This document shows, one piece after another, positions 31,493-40,674 of a DNA stretch of 64,000 bases (the first letter of the stretch is position 1; every line of letters starts with the position of its first letter). The DNA comes from Tubulanus polymorphus. Its lineage: Eukaryota; Nemertea; Palaeonemertea; Tubulaniformes; Tubulanidae. A model generated the notes under the pieces. It was not told the origin of the DNA and made no database searches. It worked only from the letters and a program-made list of their open reading frames with translations. Position numbers and translations under genes: made by a program. The stretch covers positions 11,148,850 to 11,212,849 of the forward strand of contig NC_134029.1 of the NCBI RefSeq assembly GCF_964204645.1. Reading direction: 5' to 3'.

Positions 31493-32581
31493 ATGATGAA
31501 AAAAGAACAATATTTAAGAGATTTATATTATAATCCAGAAAGTGAAGTTTCATATTCAAGTGTTTCAGAATTATGGAATAAAATTAAATCTGATAAAGAA
31601 AAAATAAAATATAGTGAATTAAAATCATGGTTACAAAATCAACCCACATATCAAATTCATAAAAAGATGGATAAAAAATATTTAACAAGAAAAGTAATGG
31701 TTTCATATATTGACCAACAATGGCAAGCTGATTTAATTGATATGAAAAACTTAGAAGAATATAACAAAGGATATTTTTGGATACTAAATGTTATAGATAT
31801 ATTCAGTAGATACGCATGGAGTATCCCGATTAAAAATAAAACTGGTATAGAAGTTACAAATTCTTTCAAATTAATATTTAAAGAAGCTATCCCAGATAAA
31901 ATACAATTTGATGAAGGTAAAGAATTTTATAACAAACATTTTAAAAAACTATTAACTGATAACGATGTAGAATATTTTTCAACACATTCAGATAAAAAAG
32001 CATCTGTTATAGAAAGATTTAATACAACATTGAAAACTAGAATGTGGAAATATTTCACCGCTAATGAAACATATAAATATATCGATGTGTTAGATGATTT
32101 AGTTAAAGGTTATAATAATTCTAAACATAGTTCTATAAATATGAAACCTATACAAGCTAGAAAAGAAGAAAATTCAGAAATAGTTTGGAATAATTTATAT
32201 GGTGCGTTTGTTACACATGATTTTGGAGAACCTAAATTTAAAATAGGACAACATGTTAGAATTTCTAAATATCGAAAAACATTTTATAAAGGTTATACCC
32301 CTAATTTTACTGAAGAAATATTTAAAATTAAAAAGATAATATTAACTAAACCATTTGTTTATAAATTGTCTGATTTAAAAGATGAAGAAATATTAGGTTA
32401 TTTTTATGAACAAGAATTATCATTAGTACCAAATCCAGATGAAATAGAATACAAAATAGAAAAAGTATTGAAAACAAAAACTCTTAAAGGAAAAAAGTAT
32501 TCTTTGGTGAAATATAAAGGATATGATGATAAATCTAATGAATGGATTTTATCTAGTAAAATTAAAAGAATAAATGAATAA
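31493..32581 (+). CDS. retroviral-type integrase with C-terminal chromodomain
   Basis: 362 aa, intact. Catalytic residues are in QADLIDMKN, IQFDEGKEFYN and KASVIERFNTTLK (D, D, E). The SH3-like part has FKIGQHVRISKYRK. The chromodomain is YKIEKVLKTK with YSLVKYKGYDDKSNEW. It aligns in plan with the integrase of element 1 but is clearly divergent. The last bases overlap the ATPase start by 8 bp (ATGAATAA). Confidence 0.93.
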   Translation: MMKKEQYLRDLYYNPESEVSYSSVSELWNKIKSDKEKIKYSELKSWLQNQPTYQIHKKMDKKYLTRKVMVSYIDQQWQADLIDMKNLEEYNKGYFWILNVIDIFSRYAWSIPIKNKTGIEVTNSFKLIFKEAIPDKIQFDEGKEFYNKHFKKLLTDNDVEYFSTHSDKKASVIERFNTTLKTRMWKYFTANETYKYIDVLDDLVKGYNNSKHSSINMKPIQARKEENSEIVWNNLYGAFVTHDFGEPKFKIGQHVRISKYRKTFYKGYTPNFTEEIFKIKKIILTKPFVYKLSDLKDEEILGYFYEQELSLVPNPDEIEYKIEKVLKTKTLKGKKYSLVKYKGYDDKSNEWILSSKIKRINE

Positions 32582-33188
32582 AGATTTGTTTATATTTGAA
32601 CCACATAATATGTTAGTTACTGGAGTTACAAATTGTGGTAAAACACACTTCATATTATATTTATTAGAAACTATTTATAAAAATCATTTTGATAATATAA
32701 TATTATTCTGCCCAACTTATGAAATGAATGAAACGTATAATAGAGATATAGTTTTTAAAGATAAAAAGTTTATTATATTAAATTCTAAAACAGTGAAAGA
32801 TAATTTAGATAATTGTATAAAAATTGCATTAGATATTTATAAAGGATCTAATACATTATTTATTATCGATGATTGCGCAAATTTACATGATTCTAAAATT
32901 AGAGAAAGTGAGTTATGTTATTTAGCTTTCTCTGGTAGACATTTTGGGATAACAACTTGGGTTTTAAATCAGAAATATAATTCAATTGTGAAAGATTTTA
33001 GAGAGAATATAAGATTTCTAGTTTTATTCTACAACAAAGATAGAAAATCTATGCAACAATCATTGGAAGAAAATCAAATTATACCTACTGAATTACATGA
33101 TGAATATATGAATAAATTAAAGAATAATAAAGGTTCAAAATTATTAATGAGATTACAATTTCCATATGAATATAAATTTATAAAATAA
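32574..33188 (+). CDS. A32-like genome-packaging ATPase
   Basis: 204 aa, intact. Walker A is VTGVTNCGKTHF near residue 17; Walker B is TLFIIDDCANL near residue 95; a sensor-like FGITTWVLNQK follows. The family drives DNA into the capsid. Last gene of the plus-strand block, ending just before the inverted repeat where the two transcription blocks meet. Confidence 0.88.
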   Translation: MNKDLFIFEPHNMLVTGVTNCGKTHFILYLLETIYKNHFDNIILFCPTYEMNETYNRDIVFKDKKFIILNSKTVKDNLDNCIKIALDIYKGSNTLFIIDDCANLHDSKIRESELCYLAFSGRHFGITTWVLNQKYNSIVKDFRENIRFLVLFYNKDRKSMQQSLEENQIIPTELHDEYMNKLKNNKGSKLLMRLQFPYEYKFIK

Positions 33189-33224
33189 AATCCTAATTTG
33201 GAATATTATAGAAACTAATTTATA

Positions 33225-33557
33225 TATCTATGTACTAGACGTACGAGTAAGAAAGTAAGATTCTTACCTTTTTACTTTCTTGGCAAGAATCTTGGATTCT
33301 TACGTACGTCTAGTCCATAAAAATATGAATTATTAAATGAAATATATAATAATGAATAAATCATATATTAAAACTATGTTTATAATTTATATTTATAATT
33401 TATATTTATAATTTATGTTTATAATTTATATTTATAATTTATATTTATAATTTATGTTTATAATTTATGTTTATAATCTATGTTTATAATTTATATTTCT
33501 TGGCAAGGATTCTTGGATTCTTACTTTCTTACTCGTACGTCTAGTGCATAGATATAT
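33225..33557. terminator. inverted repeat and AT minisatellite between convergent blocks of element 2
   Basis: The arm ATGTACTAGACGTACGAGTA at about 33228 is matched inverted by TACTCGTACGTCTAGTGCAT at about 33530. Inside are further inverted copies of TTCTTGGCAAG and an array of TTTATAATTTATA units (about 33378-33495). Situated exactly between the ATPase stop and the 3' end of the opposite gene, it could terminate both transcription blocks or form a structured element. The function is inferred. Confidence 0.55.
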
Positions 33558-33594
33558 AAATAGTTTTATAGATATATAAATAGTTTTATAATAA

Positions 33595-34728
33595 TTATTC
33601 TAATTTTGTTTCTAATACATTTATAAAATCATCTTCGTTTATATCAAATTCTCCATAAGTCTTTGGTATATTTATTGAGTTTAGTCGATCCATCATTAAT
33701 CTATAATCAGTAGGCATATTAATTTTTTCTTTTATTTTTTCAAAGTTTTCATCAAAATCATAATAATAAAAATCACTATCATATCCAAAATTAATTATCA
33801 AATAAGTTGAATCTTTTCTTCTCAAATATAATAATTTATACATTTGTTCAAGATTATCGTTTGCATAATCTAAAAATTTATGTAATAACAAATTATAGAA
33901 TATATCATATTGGTTAATATTATAATCAAAATATTTTATATATTCTAAAGGGTTATTTAACAATGGTAACATACCCACTTTTTTATAAACATTAATTAGA
34001 TGTAATTTTGATTTATAATGAGTAATTTTATCAACAGGTTCAGTTTCTTTATTACAATAATCACATATTAATTCTTTTTCATTTTCTATGTGCCACTTAG
34101 ATTTTTTATGTTTAGAAAAATTACTTTTAGAAATATCTAAATTACAAATGTTACAATGTTTTTTAGAATCATCAATTATTTCATTATCTGTTATATCATT
34201 ATCATTAGTTTCAATTGGGTTAACATTATTTATTACATTATCTGTTATATTATCTATGGTATCATTAGTTTCAATTGGGTTAACATTATCTTTTATATTA
34301 CTAACTGATATATTATTATCATTATTATTCTTTTCTTTTTCTATATGTTTCTTTGATTTCTTATGTGATGCCCAATTTTTATATGATATATATTTCTTAC
34401 ATACATCACAATATTTTTCATTTATCTTTTTGGTTTTGATATCAGGTTCAATCTTATCATAATTCGATGTAGAAGGTATAACATTATCTTCTATTTTAGA
34501 TTCAATATCATCTTCTATTTTATATTCAATATCATTCTTATCTTCTATTTTAGGTTCAATATTATCTTCTATTTTTGTTTCAATATTCTTATCTATTTTA
34601 CTTATTCTATATTTGAATTGATTAAAGTAATCTCCAAAATACTTACTGTATTCATCATAAGGTAATATATAATATATATCTGATATCATTTCACTTGGAG
34701 TTTGTATTTCATATATTCCACCTTCCAT
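33595..34728 (-). CDS. three-zinc-finger protein (U1-type C2H2) with acidic repeats
   Basis: 377 aa. The N-terminal part holds repeated [KIED]-N-I-E units. Three fingers follow: CDVCKKYISYKNWASHKKSK-KH, CNICNLDISKSNFSKHKKSK-WH and CDYCNKETEPVDKITHYKSK-LH, all of the wide-spaced U1/matrin type often used for RNA or DNA binding. The same finger type is at the N terminus of this element's polymerase, which suggests common origin by duplication. Last gene of the minus block. The role is unknown; a nucleic-acid-binding regulator is plausible. Confidence 0.75.
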   Translation of the reverse strand: MEGGIYEIQTPSEMISDIYYILPYDEYSKYFGDYFNQFKYRISKIDKNIETKIEDNIEPKIEDKNDIEYKIEDDIESKIEDNVIPSTSNYDKIEPDIKTKKINEKYCDVCKKYISYKNWASHKKSKKHIEKEKNNNDNNISVSNIKDNVNPIETNDTIDNITDNVINNVNPIETNDNDITDNEIIDDSKKHCNICNLDISKSNFSKHKKSKWHIENEKELICDYCNKETEPVDKITHYKSKLHLINVYKKVGMLPLLNNPLEYIKYFDYNINQYDIFYNLLLHKFLDYANDNLEQMYKLLYLRRKDSTYLIINFGYDSDFYYYDFDENFEKIKEKINMPTDYRLMMDRLNSINIPKTYGEFDINEDDFINVLETKLE

Positions 34729-34760
34729 TTATTATATATATTTTTATTAAAGTTAAAATT

Positions 34761-36013
34761 TTAATACATAACACTATCTAATTGTGAATTTACAATATTT
34801 AATTGCGCGTCAGATATAATATAAATGTGCATTTTAAAATTTTTGATTCCCTTTTTCTTTGTTATGAATAATTGTATTCCATCTTTAGTGTTTTGTAGTT
34901 TTTTTCCAGAACCATGTAATGAATTATCCTCTGTTGTTCTAAAATCTAACCATAATGCATATTTATTACCGGTATAATAATCAATTTGATTAATATTACA
35001 ATTTTCAGATGATTTTATTTTTTCATTCATAAAATGTTTTTTAATTTCTACCCATTGATCAATCATTCTCATTCCTTGACAAAATATTTTATTCGCTATA
35101 CCTTCGATAGTTATTTCTACTTTTGTTATTTCAGGATTATAATAATTATCAACATTTATTGCACCATTAGTATGTAGTACGTTCCAATAGTAAAAAATAT
35201 TAATATACCTTTAATAGATCTTCTAGGAAAGTTAATATTCTCATTAATTATTTCATCATTTGCATTAATAGTTACAGTTTTAAATTTATCAATATAATCA
35301 TATAATAATGAAAACCCTTGATTGTATTGAGTTTGAATTATACTTGAAATATTTTCATCAGTTACTGTATCATATTCTAAACATATATTCGATAATTTAT
35401 AACTCATATCTTTATTAACGCTAGATAATACAATTTCATTTACAGGAGCAAATGTTATCTCAAATATAATATCTTCTTGAATTGCGTATTTATATAAAGG
35501 TGCATTATTATTTATCAATTCAAAGTCTAATGGAATTTTATATTTGCTTCCATATATACTTTTTATCAATTTATCTACATCATTAGTTAATATTGCGCTA
35601 TTAGCTTCTGATCTTAATTTATTTTGGTTTTCTGATTGAATTCCTTGAAATATCATATTATTTCTATTTTCTTTAGTTAACCATAAATCTTTATAATGCA
35701 TAAATAAATTATAATAATCTAATGAAAAAACTGTTTCTGGACCAATCTTTATTGTTAACTTTTTAATCAAATATCTTCCAACATTATCAACAACATAATT
35801 ATTATTATTACCGATTACTTTTATATCAGCTGATAAATAAATACTATTTGGAACATAAAAAGTATTTTGTGTTAATCGAGGGATTCTAACGTATAAAGTT
35901 TCATCGGGATTAATATTTGAAGGGTTATGAGTAATTATATGATGTGATCTTTCTGCTTTAATAGCATTAGATATTCTATGATTCTTCGAAGGACTTATAT
36001 AACTCCCACTCAT
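34761..36013 (-). pseudogene. major capsid protein, double jelly-roll type, one frameshift
   Basis: The N-terminal 285 codons (ATG 36013) show the Polinton capsid pattern: LYVRIPRLTQNTFYVPNS, VDNVGRYLIKKLTIKIG, YYNLFMHYKDLWLTKENRN and FQGIQSENQNK, then the second jelly-roll region. A shift of one base at about 35165-35190 ends this frame at 35156. The rest of the protein continues in another frame to a TAA at 34761, with SENCNINQID and LHGSGKKLQ. The total length fits a capsid protein of about 415 aa. It would form the trimeric hexon-like building block. The break makes this copy defective unless it is a sequence error. Confidence 0.8.
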
Positions 36014-36038
36014 TTATTTAACAAAAAAATTAATTATT
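36014..36038 (-). promoter_or_regulatory. TTTTTTT-GNTAAATAA motif directly before the capsid start
   Basis: Reads AATTTTTTTGTTAAATAA then ATG on the coding strand. The same motif precedes several other minus-strand genes of element 2 (see 39627, 40070 and 40317). Confidence 0.6.
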
Positions 36039-36057
36039 TATTTTTTGATATCATGGT

Positions 36058-37770
36058 TTACTTGATATTTTTTGATATCATATTTACTAAACCAAAAATA
36101 ATAGCACTTACAACTGTAATTAAAAATAAAATAATATGTTCAGCAGCAAAGTTAATAATGTTTCCTGCAGATTTCAATATAAAACCAACAATTGAAGCAA
36201 TAACTCCTGGTAAAGCTGCAGCAGATTTCTTTGATAGTTCCCATAAATATTTTGCTAATTTCTTTAAACCATCCTTAACTTTATCTTGTATAGAATTATT
36301 ACCTGGAGGTTTATCTGGTTTATTGGGAGTGGGAGTAGGAGTAGATTTTAAAGCATTTGATATTGCTAAACCAATTGTTGTAAATAACATAGTTACAGCT
36401 GTTAGAATTGAAAGAATTGTTATTCCTTCTAATTTAAATAATAACTTTATACTGTCTTTTAATGATATTTCAGAATCTGGTTTAATCAACAAATCTTTAA
36501 AAATAACTTTTGATTTTTTAATATGATTAAGATCATATGATTTTAATAATATATCTCTTTCTTCTTTTTGTAATTTTATGTTATATTCTAAATCATATAT
36601 TTCTTTTACTAAAACTAACTTTCTGCTTTCAAAATCAGCTTCATAAACTACTTGATGATCTCTATTTAATTCTAATTGTTTTAATTCTTCATCTACATTA
36701 ACTAATTCTTTTTCTAATATGGTTATTTTAGAAAATCTCATCTTAATATTAGCAATTTCACCAGCTGATTCATGCATACCTTTAATTTCTCTACGTGCTT
36801 GTTCAGGAAATGCTTCTAATTCATCATCAGTTAAATCAAGTAATCCTTTTTCTAGTAAAGATTGTATTCGATTTATTCTAGTTTCAGTACCGGGCGTATC
36901 TAAAATACTAATCATATCTTCTTCAAATGAATTCATTGTATCAATTATTTTACCATAATTTAATTGATTTGAATCATTATCAATTTGTTGAATATCTCTT
37001 CTCGATGTTTCGGGTGTTGAAGATCTCAATCTATCTAATCGATTTCTATTCTCTTCCATTTCTGGATCAAAATCAGTAGGATTTGGATTTGGATTTTTAA
37101 ATGGTGAATATTTGTTTATATCAATATTAGGAATTGGTTCTTCTTCATTTACTCTATCGAGTGCATTCCATATAATTCTGAGAAATTCTGTGCCACCTTT
37201 TGAACGTTCAATTGTAGATGTTGCTCGCATTTCAGGTTCATAAATATTTTCTTGACCCATTTTAGATAATTGAATTGTTACAATATTCCTATTTAAATCA
37301 AGATTATAATACCATGCATCATTTTTAAATTCTAAATTATTTGTGAAATATGGGTCATCTTTAAAAATTTGTTCTACAACACCTTCTGTATCAATTTCAT
37401 GTATTACAACTGTTGGTAATAATTCGTTAACAATTGTATCTGTTACTCTAGATTTCATTTTATATAATTCCTTAGGTTTATCAGGATATTTTTCTTGTTG
37501 TTTTTCTAATACATTCATTAATTCTTTTCTTTCTGTTCTAGTTGTAATTCTATCACTTTTAGGAGCTTCTAAATATTTATTTAATTTTTCACGTACTTCG
37601 GCATTAATTCCATCATCATAATCATCATCTTCACCTCAATTAGTATTATATGCTGATTCATCATCATTATCAATATTAGTTTCTGCATCATTATAATCAT
37701 CATCAATATATCCTTCATTATTATTTCCCATTTCTCCCATTTCATAATCTTCTCCACCTTCTACATCCAT
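36058..37770 (-). pseudogene. large membrane-associated structural-type protein with an early TGA
   Basis: The ATG at 37770 opens an acidic N terminus. A TGA at 37636-37638 (codon 45) interrupts an otherwise continuous frame of about 570 codons. The long downstream part has an alpha-helical, coiled-coil-like centre (LEKELVNVDEELKQLELNRD) and at least three hydrophobic segments toward the C terminus (GITILSILTAVTMLFTTIGL, LPGVIASIVGFILKSAG, IILFLITVVSAIIFGLV) separated by a Pro-rich linker (STPTPTPNKPDKPPG). I recognise no enzyme. A membrane or scaffold component of the virion is a reasonable guess. An internal start at 37518 could still give a shortened product. Confidence 0.65.
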
Positions 37771-37786
37771 TTACTTAATAAAAAAA

Positions 37787-39175
37787 TTAAAATTTAAAAT
37801 ATAATATTCCTCCGATTACAATTCCTATACAAGTTATAGCTAATTTAGTATTTTCATGTGATTTATTATCATCATTTAGTTTAATTATATCATGTTGAAT
37901 TTTATCAGTTCTATTATTTTCTGATGTATTGTAATCTTTTATTTTAGAATCATTAACCAATTTAATATTCTTAGTTTTAGTTTCTGTTGATTGAATGTGT
38001 TTTTTATTTTTTTCACCTTCCATTAATTTTGGAGCAGTAATAATCTTTTTATTTATATCATTTAATCCAAATGAATTATTTATTGTTGCAGTTTTAATTA
38101 GATTATTATAACCAATTATATTTCCCATCTTCAATACTAAATCATTAGAAATAATTAATAGATTAGGGCCTATACAATAATTAAGTCTTACATGAGATTT
38201 ATCTAAATAATTTTGATATCTTATAATGTTTTCTGGAATCGATCTATTTTTATCATTATGAATTGAATCTTCAAATAAAACTTTAAACTGTTTTTGTGTA
38301 TCGAATGATGTATTCAAATTTCCAATTATCGGTGATCTTGTTTCAACTTGCGCACCTAAAATACATATCAAATAAGTTCTAATAGATTGATTTATTCTTT
38401 CTATACCTGATTTAGTAAAACCTTCACTATTTTCTAAAATAAAATAAACCCAACCATTATTGTTTTCTTGTTTTAAATTATCATAAAATTTTGGTAATTT
38501 ATTGAAATTTAATGTTTCTAAATCCTTTGTTTCTATTTTACCATAACCTAATTTATTATTATAGATATTATAAAAACTATTAGATGGTATGGGAAGTGCA
38601 CAATATTCTGCAATCTTTCTAGGGCATGGAAGTGATCTTATTGTTCCAATTTTTGTTCTAAAATCAGAATTATTTATATCTATATTAAATTCATTGCAAA
38701 TCTTATAAAACTTTGATAAATTAATATTATTATCTAATTCTTTGAAATACCTAGATCCTGGTAAAGCGCACTCTAATTCATTTAATATTATTCTGATTTG
38801 AAAGTATGTATGAAATCTAAATAAACTTTGAATTAATTTATATTTAGAATTATTCAAATGATCATTCCAACTAATTCCACATCCTGTTGTTGCACAATAA
38901 ACAGCAAAATTTAATTGATTCTGCCAATACTTCATATTAGATTTTAATAACCATTGTTTTTCATCTTTCAATTTTTTAAAATTAATTAAATATACATGAA
39001 ATATATTTTCCATCTTTGCATTAAAATTATTAGTTTCAGTAACATAAATATATAAATCAATTAATGAATCTAAAACTTCATTTCTATATGTAATATCTTT
39101 ATTAAAATCTATTGCTGGAATATTATATTTAATTGATTTATTATATTGGAAAGTTTTTGGAAAACTATCTGCCAT
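37787..39175 (-). CDS. conserved-looking 462-aa Polinton protein with C-terminal membrane anchor
   Basis: The N-terminal 200 residues are dense and well ordered (FAVYCATTGCGISWNDHL, LFRFHTYFQIRRI-like segment, LPCPRKIAEYCALPIPSN). I have a recollection of similar proteins in Polinton-like loci of cnidarians and other invertebrates, without known function. The middle contains ENSEGFTKSGIERINQSIRT. The C terminus is polar and Lys-rich, ending in a membrane helix (LAITCIGIVIGGILYF). The tail-anchored arrangement suggests attachment to a membrane. Frame intact, ATG at 39175. Confidence 0.7.
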   Translation of the reverse strand: MADSFPKTFQYNKSIKYNIPAIDFNKDITYRNEVLDSLIDLYIYVTETNNFNAKMENIFHVYLINFKKLKDEKQWLLKSNMKYWQNQLNFAVYCATTGCGISWNDHLNNSKYKLIQSLFRFHTYFQIRIILNELECALPGSRYFKELDNNINLSKFYKICNEFNIDINNSDFRTKIGTIRSLPCPRKIAEYCALPIPSNSFYNIYNNKLGYGKIETKDLETLNFNKLPKFYDNLKQENNNGWVYFILENSEGFTKSGIERINQSIRTYLICILGAQVETRSPIIGNLNTSFDTQKQFKVLFEDSIHNDKNRSIPENIIRYQNYLDKSHVRLNYCIGPNLLIISNDLVLKMGNIIGYNNLIKTATINNSFGLNDINKKIITAPKLMEGEKNKKHIQSTETKTKNIKLVNDSKIKDYNTSENNRTDKIQHDIIKLNDDNKSHENTKLAITCIGIVIGGILYFKF

Positions 39176-39191
39176 TTATATAATTAAAAAA

Positions 39192-39626
39192 TTAATAATT
39201 TATTAATTCTTTTAATAATTTATCTTGCTCTTCAACTGTTATATGACCATTTAAACTTATTATATAATCTAGTGTGTTCTTTAATTTATTAATTTCTTTT
39301 ATATTAGTTTTAATTTTTTCTTTATTACTTTTTATATTTAATTTTGAACTTATACCAGTTAAAACACTTGAACTTAATCCTAATACACCAATTGATATAG
39401 CTAAAGGTGTTAATGGACTGAATATTGCTAGAAATGTTATTACAGAACTAATTGTAACCGAACCACTAATAATCAAATAATATATAATTTTACTTTTTAA
39501 ATATTTTTTCTTTTTTATCTTTAAGTCACTTTCAAATTCTAATATTTGTTTTTCTAAATATGTTTTTAATTTAGTTTTATTTATATCATGAGGAATAATA
39601 TCAATACTATCAACTTTATCTTCCAT
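39192..39626 (-). CDS. small protein with two transmembrane segments
   Basis: 144 aa. Lys/Glu-rich N- and C-terminal helices flank a hydrophobic double span (IIYYLIISGSVTISSVITFL and LTPLAISIGVLGLSSSVLTG). No known family. One of a run of four membrane-protein genes. Confidence 0.65.
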   Translation of the reverse strand: MEDKVDSIDIIPHDINKTKLKTYLEKQILEFESDLKIKKKKYLKSKIIYYLIISGSVTISSVITFLAIFSPLTPLAISIGVLGLSSSVLTGISSKLNIKSNKEKIKTNIKEINKLKNTLDYIISLNGHITVEEQDKLLKELINY

Positions 39627-39649
39627 TTATTTAGCAAAAAAAATTACTA
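39627..39649 (-). promoter_or_regulatory. TTTTTTTT-GCTAAATAA motif before ATG 39626
   Basis: Coding strand reads TAATTTTTTTTGCTAAATAA immediately before ATG. Member of the start-proximal motif set. Confidence 0.6.
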
Positions 39650-40069
39650 ATTAGTAAACTTATAAGCAACAAATATAACAATAACTGTTCCGCCTAAAAT
39701 CCAAATTATTTCATATTTCTGTTGTTCTTTACTTGGGGTATAATAATCTGATAATTTAGGTTTGTATAGATGTAATTTTTCTTTATTTGTTACTGCGTTA
39801 TATAAACTCATTGCATCATCAACTGAATGAAAATCTCTATGTGAAATCTTCTGATCATATAATTCTTTATTGATGTAATCCATATAGTTTTGCCTCTTTT
39901 CTCTATATTCTTCTGCAGCTTTATTGTATTTCTCTAACGCTAAGTTATGTCTTCTTTGTTCTCCTAATGAACTATTTTTATCAATATGTTTAAATAAATA
40001 ACCACCACCAGTAAATGCTAAAGCGTTAACAATTGCCGATCCTATAATAGTTATAATTGCAGAAGCCAT
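39647..40069 (-). CDS. small protein with N- and C-terminal membrane segments
   Basis: 140 aa. N-terminal hydrophobic segment (AIITIIGSAIVNALAFTGGG), a charged helical middle (RRHNLALEKYNKAAEEYREK, then YMDYINKEL), and a C-terminal membrane helix (IIWILGGTVIVIFVAYKF). I recall similar proteins in cnidarian Polinton-like loci; function unknown. The hairpin-like layout with charged middle could bridge capsid and membrane. Confidence 0.65.
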   Translation of the reverse strand: MASAIITIIGSAIVNALAFTGGGYLFKHIDKNSSLGEQRRHNLALEKYNKAAEEYREKRQNYMDYINKELYDQKISHRDFHSVDDAMSLYNAVTNKEKLHLYKPKLSDYYTPSKEQQKYEIIWILGGTVIVIFVAYKFTN

Positions 40070-40092
40070 TTATTTAACAAAAAAAATTACAC
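40070..40092 (-). promoter_or_regulatory. TTTTTTTT-GTTAAATAA motif before ATG 40069
   Basis: Coding strand reads GTAATTTTTTTTGTTAAATAA then ATG, nearly identical to the sites before 39626 and 36013. Confidence 0.6.
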
Positions 40093-40094
40093 AT

Positions 40095-40316
40095 TTATAT
40101 GGGAGGAATATATTTTTGTTTTTCCAAATAATCAATAGTTAAATTAGATAAAGTAACTGCTAATGTTAACTTTAAAATATCATTTATATCAAATCTATCA
40201 ACATTAACACTTCCCATTTTGAATACTTTTTTTAATACCATTGAATAACCAACCGTTCCAACTGATAGTAATGCGCCATTATATAATCCAGTTATTATCC
40301 ACTTATTATCACTCAT
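40095..40316 (-). CDS. 73-aa membrane protein
   Basis: Starts MSDNKWIITGLYNGALLSVG, with a hydrophobic first half and a second hydrophobic stretch (ILKLTLAVTLSNLTIDYL), ending KQKYIPPI. Resembles short proteins I recall from other invertebrate Polinton-like loci. Function unknown. The TAA of the upstream gene abuts its ATG directly. Confidence 0.6.
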   Translation of the reverse strand: MSDNKWIITGLYNGALLSVGTVGYSMVLKKVFKMGSVNVDRFDINDILKLTLAVTLSNLTIDYLEKQKYIPPI

Positions 40317-40339
40317 TTATTTATCAAAAAAATTACTAT
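40317..40339 (-). promoter_or_regulatory. TTTTTTT-GATAAATAA motif before ATG 40316, overlapping the previous gene's end
   Basis: Coding strand reads GTAATTTTTTTGATAAATAA then ATG. Here the motif also encodes the last residues and stop of the upstream frame. Confidence 0.55.
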
Positions 40340-40658
40340 CTTCAAAATATTTAGTTAACTTATTTATGATTAATTCAACATTTATTTTATTACTAGTTTT
40401 ATGATTATCATATATTTTGGATAATATGTTTTTGATATCATCAATAATTCCATCTTCATTTAATTCATAATATTCTAAAGGTGATTTAATTAAATCAATT
40501 ACTTTTTCTATATTATAATTTTCTTTATCAATCATTGATGCATTGTTAAATGATTTACTTTTTATATCAGTAATTATATCATTTAGTTTAATTCTCATTT
40601 CTTTACCATGTTTAAAATCAAACCCAAATCATATACTCGGTCCAACAGTTATATTCAT
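40317..40658 (-). pseudogene. small protein with a premature TGA at codon 10
   Basis: An ATG at 40658, just after a TATATAAATG sequence and an AATTTTTTCAC tract, opens a frame that meets TGA after nine codons (NITVGPSI, stop) and then continues without interruption for over 100 codons to 40317. The downstream part begins again at MRIKLNDIITDIK (40598). The longer form is likely ancestral because it starts at the element's usual spacing from the previous gene. No known domain; helical and acidic. Confidence 0.6.
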
Positions 40659-40674
40659 TTATATAGTGAAAAAA

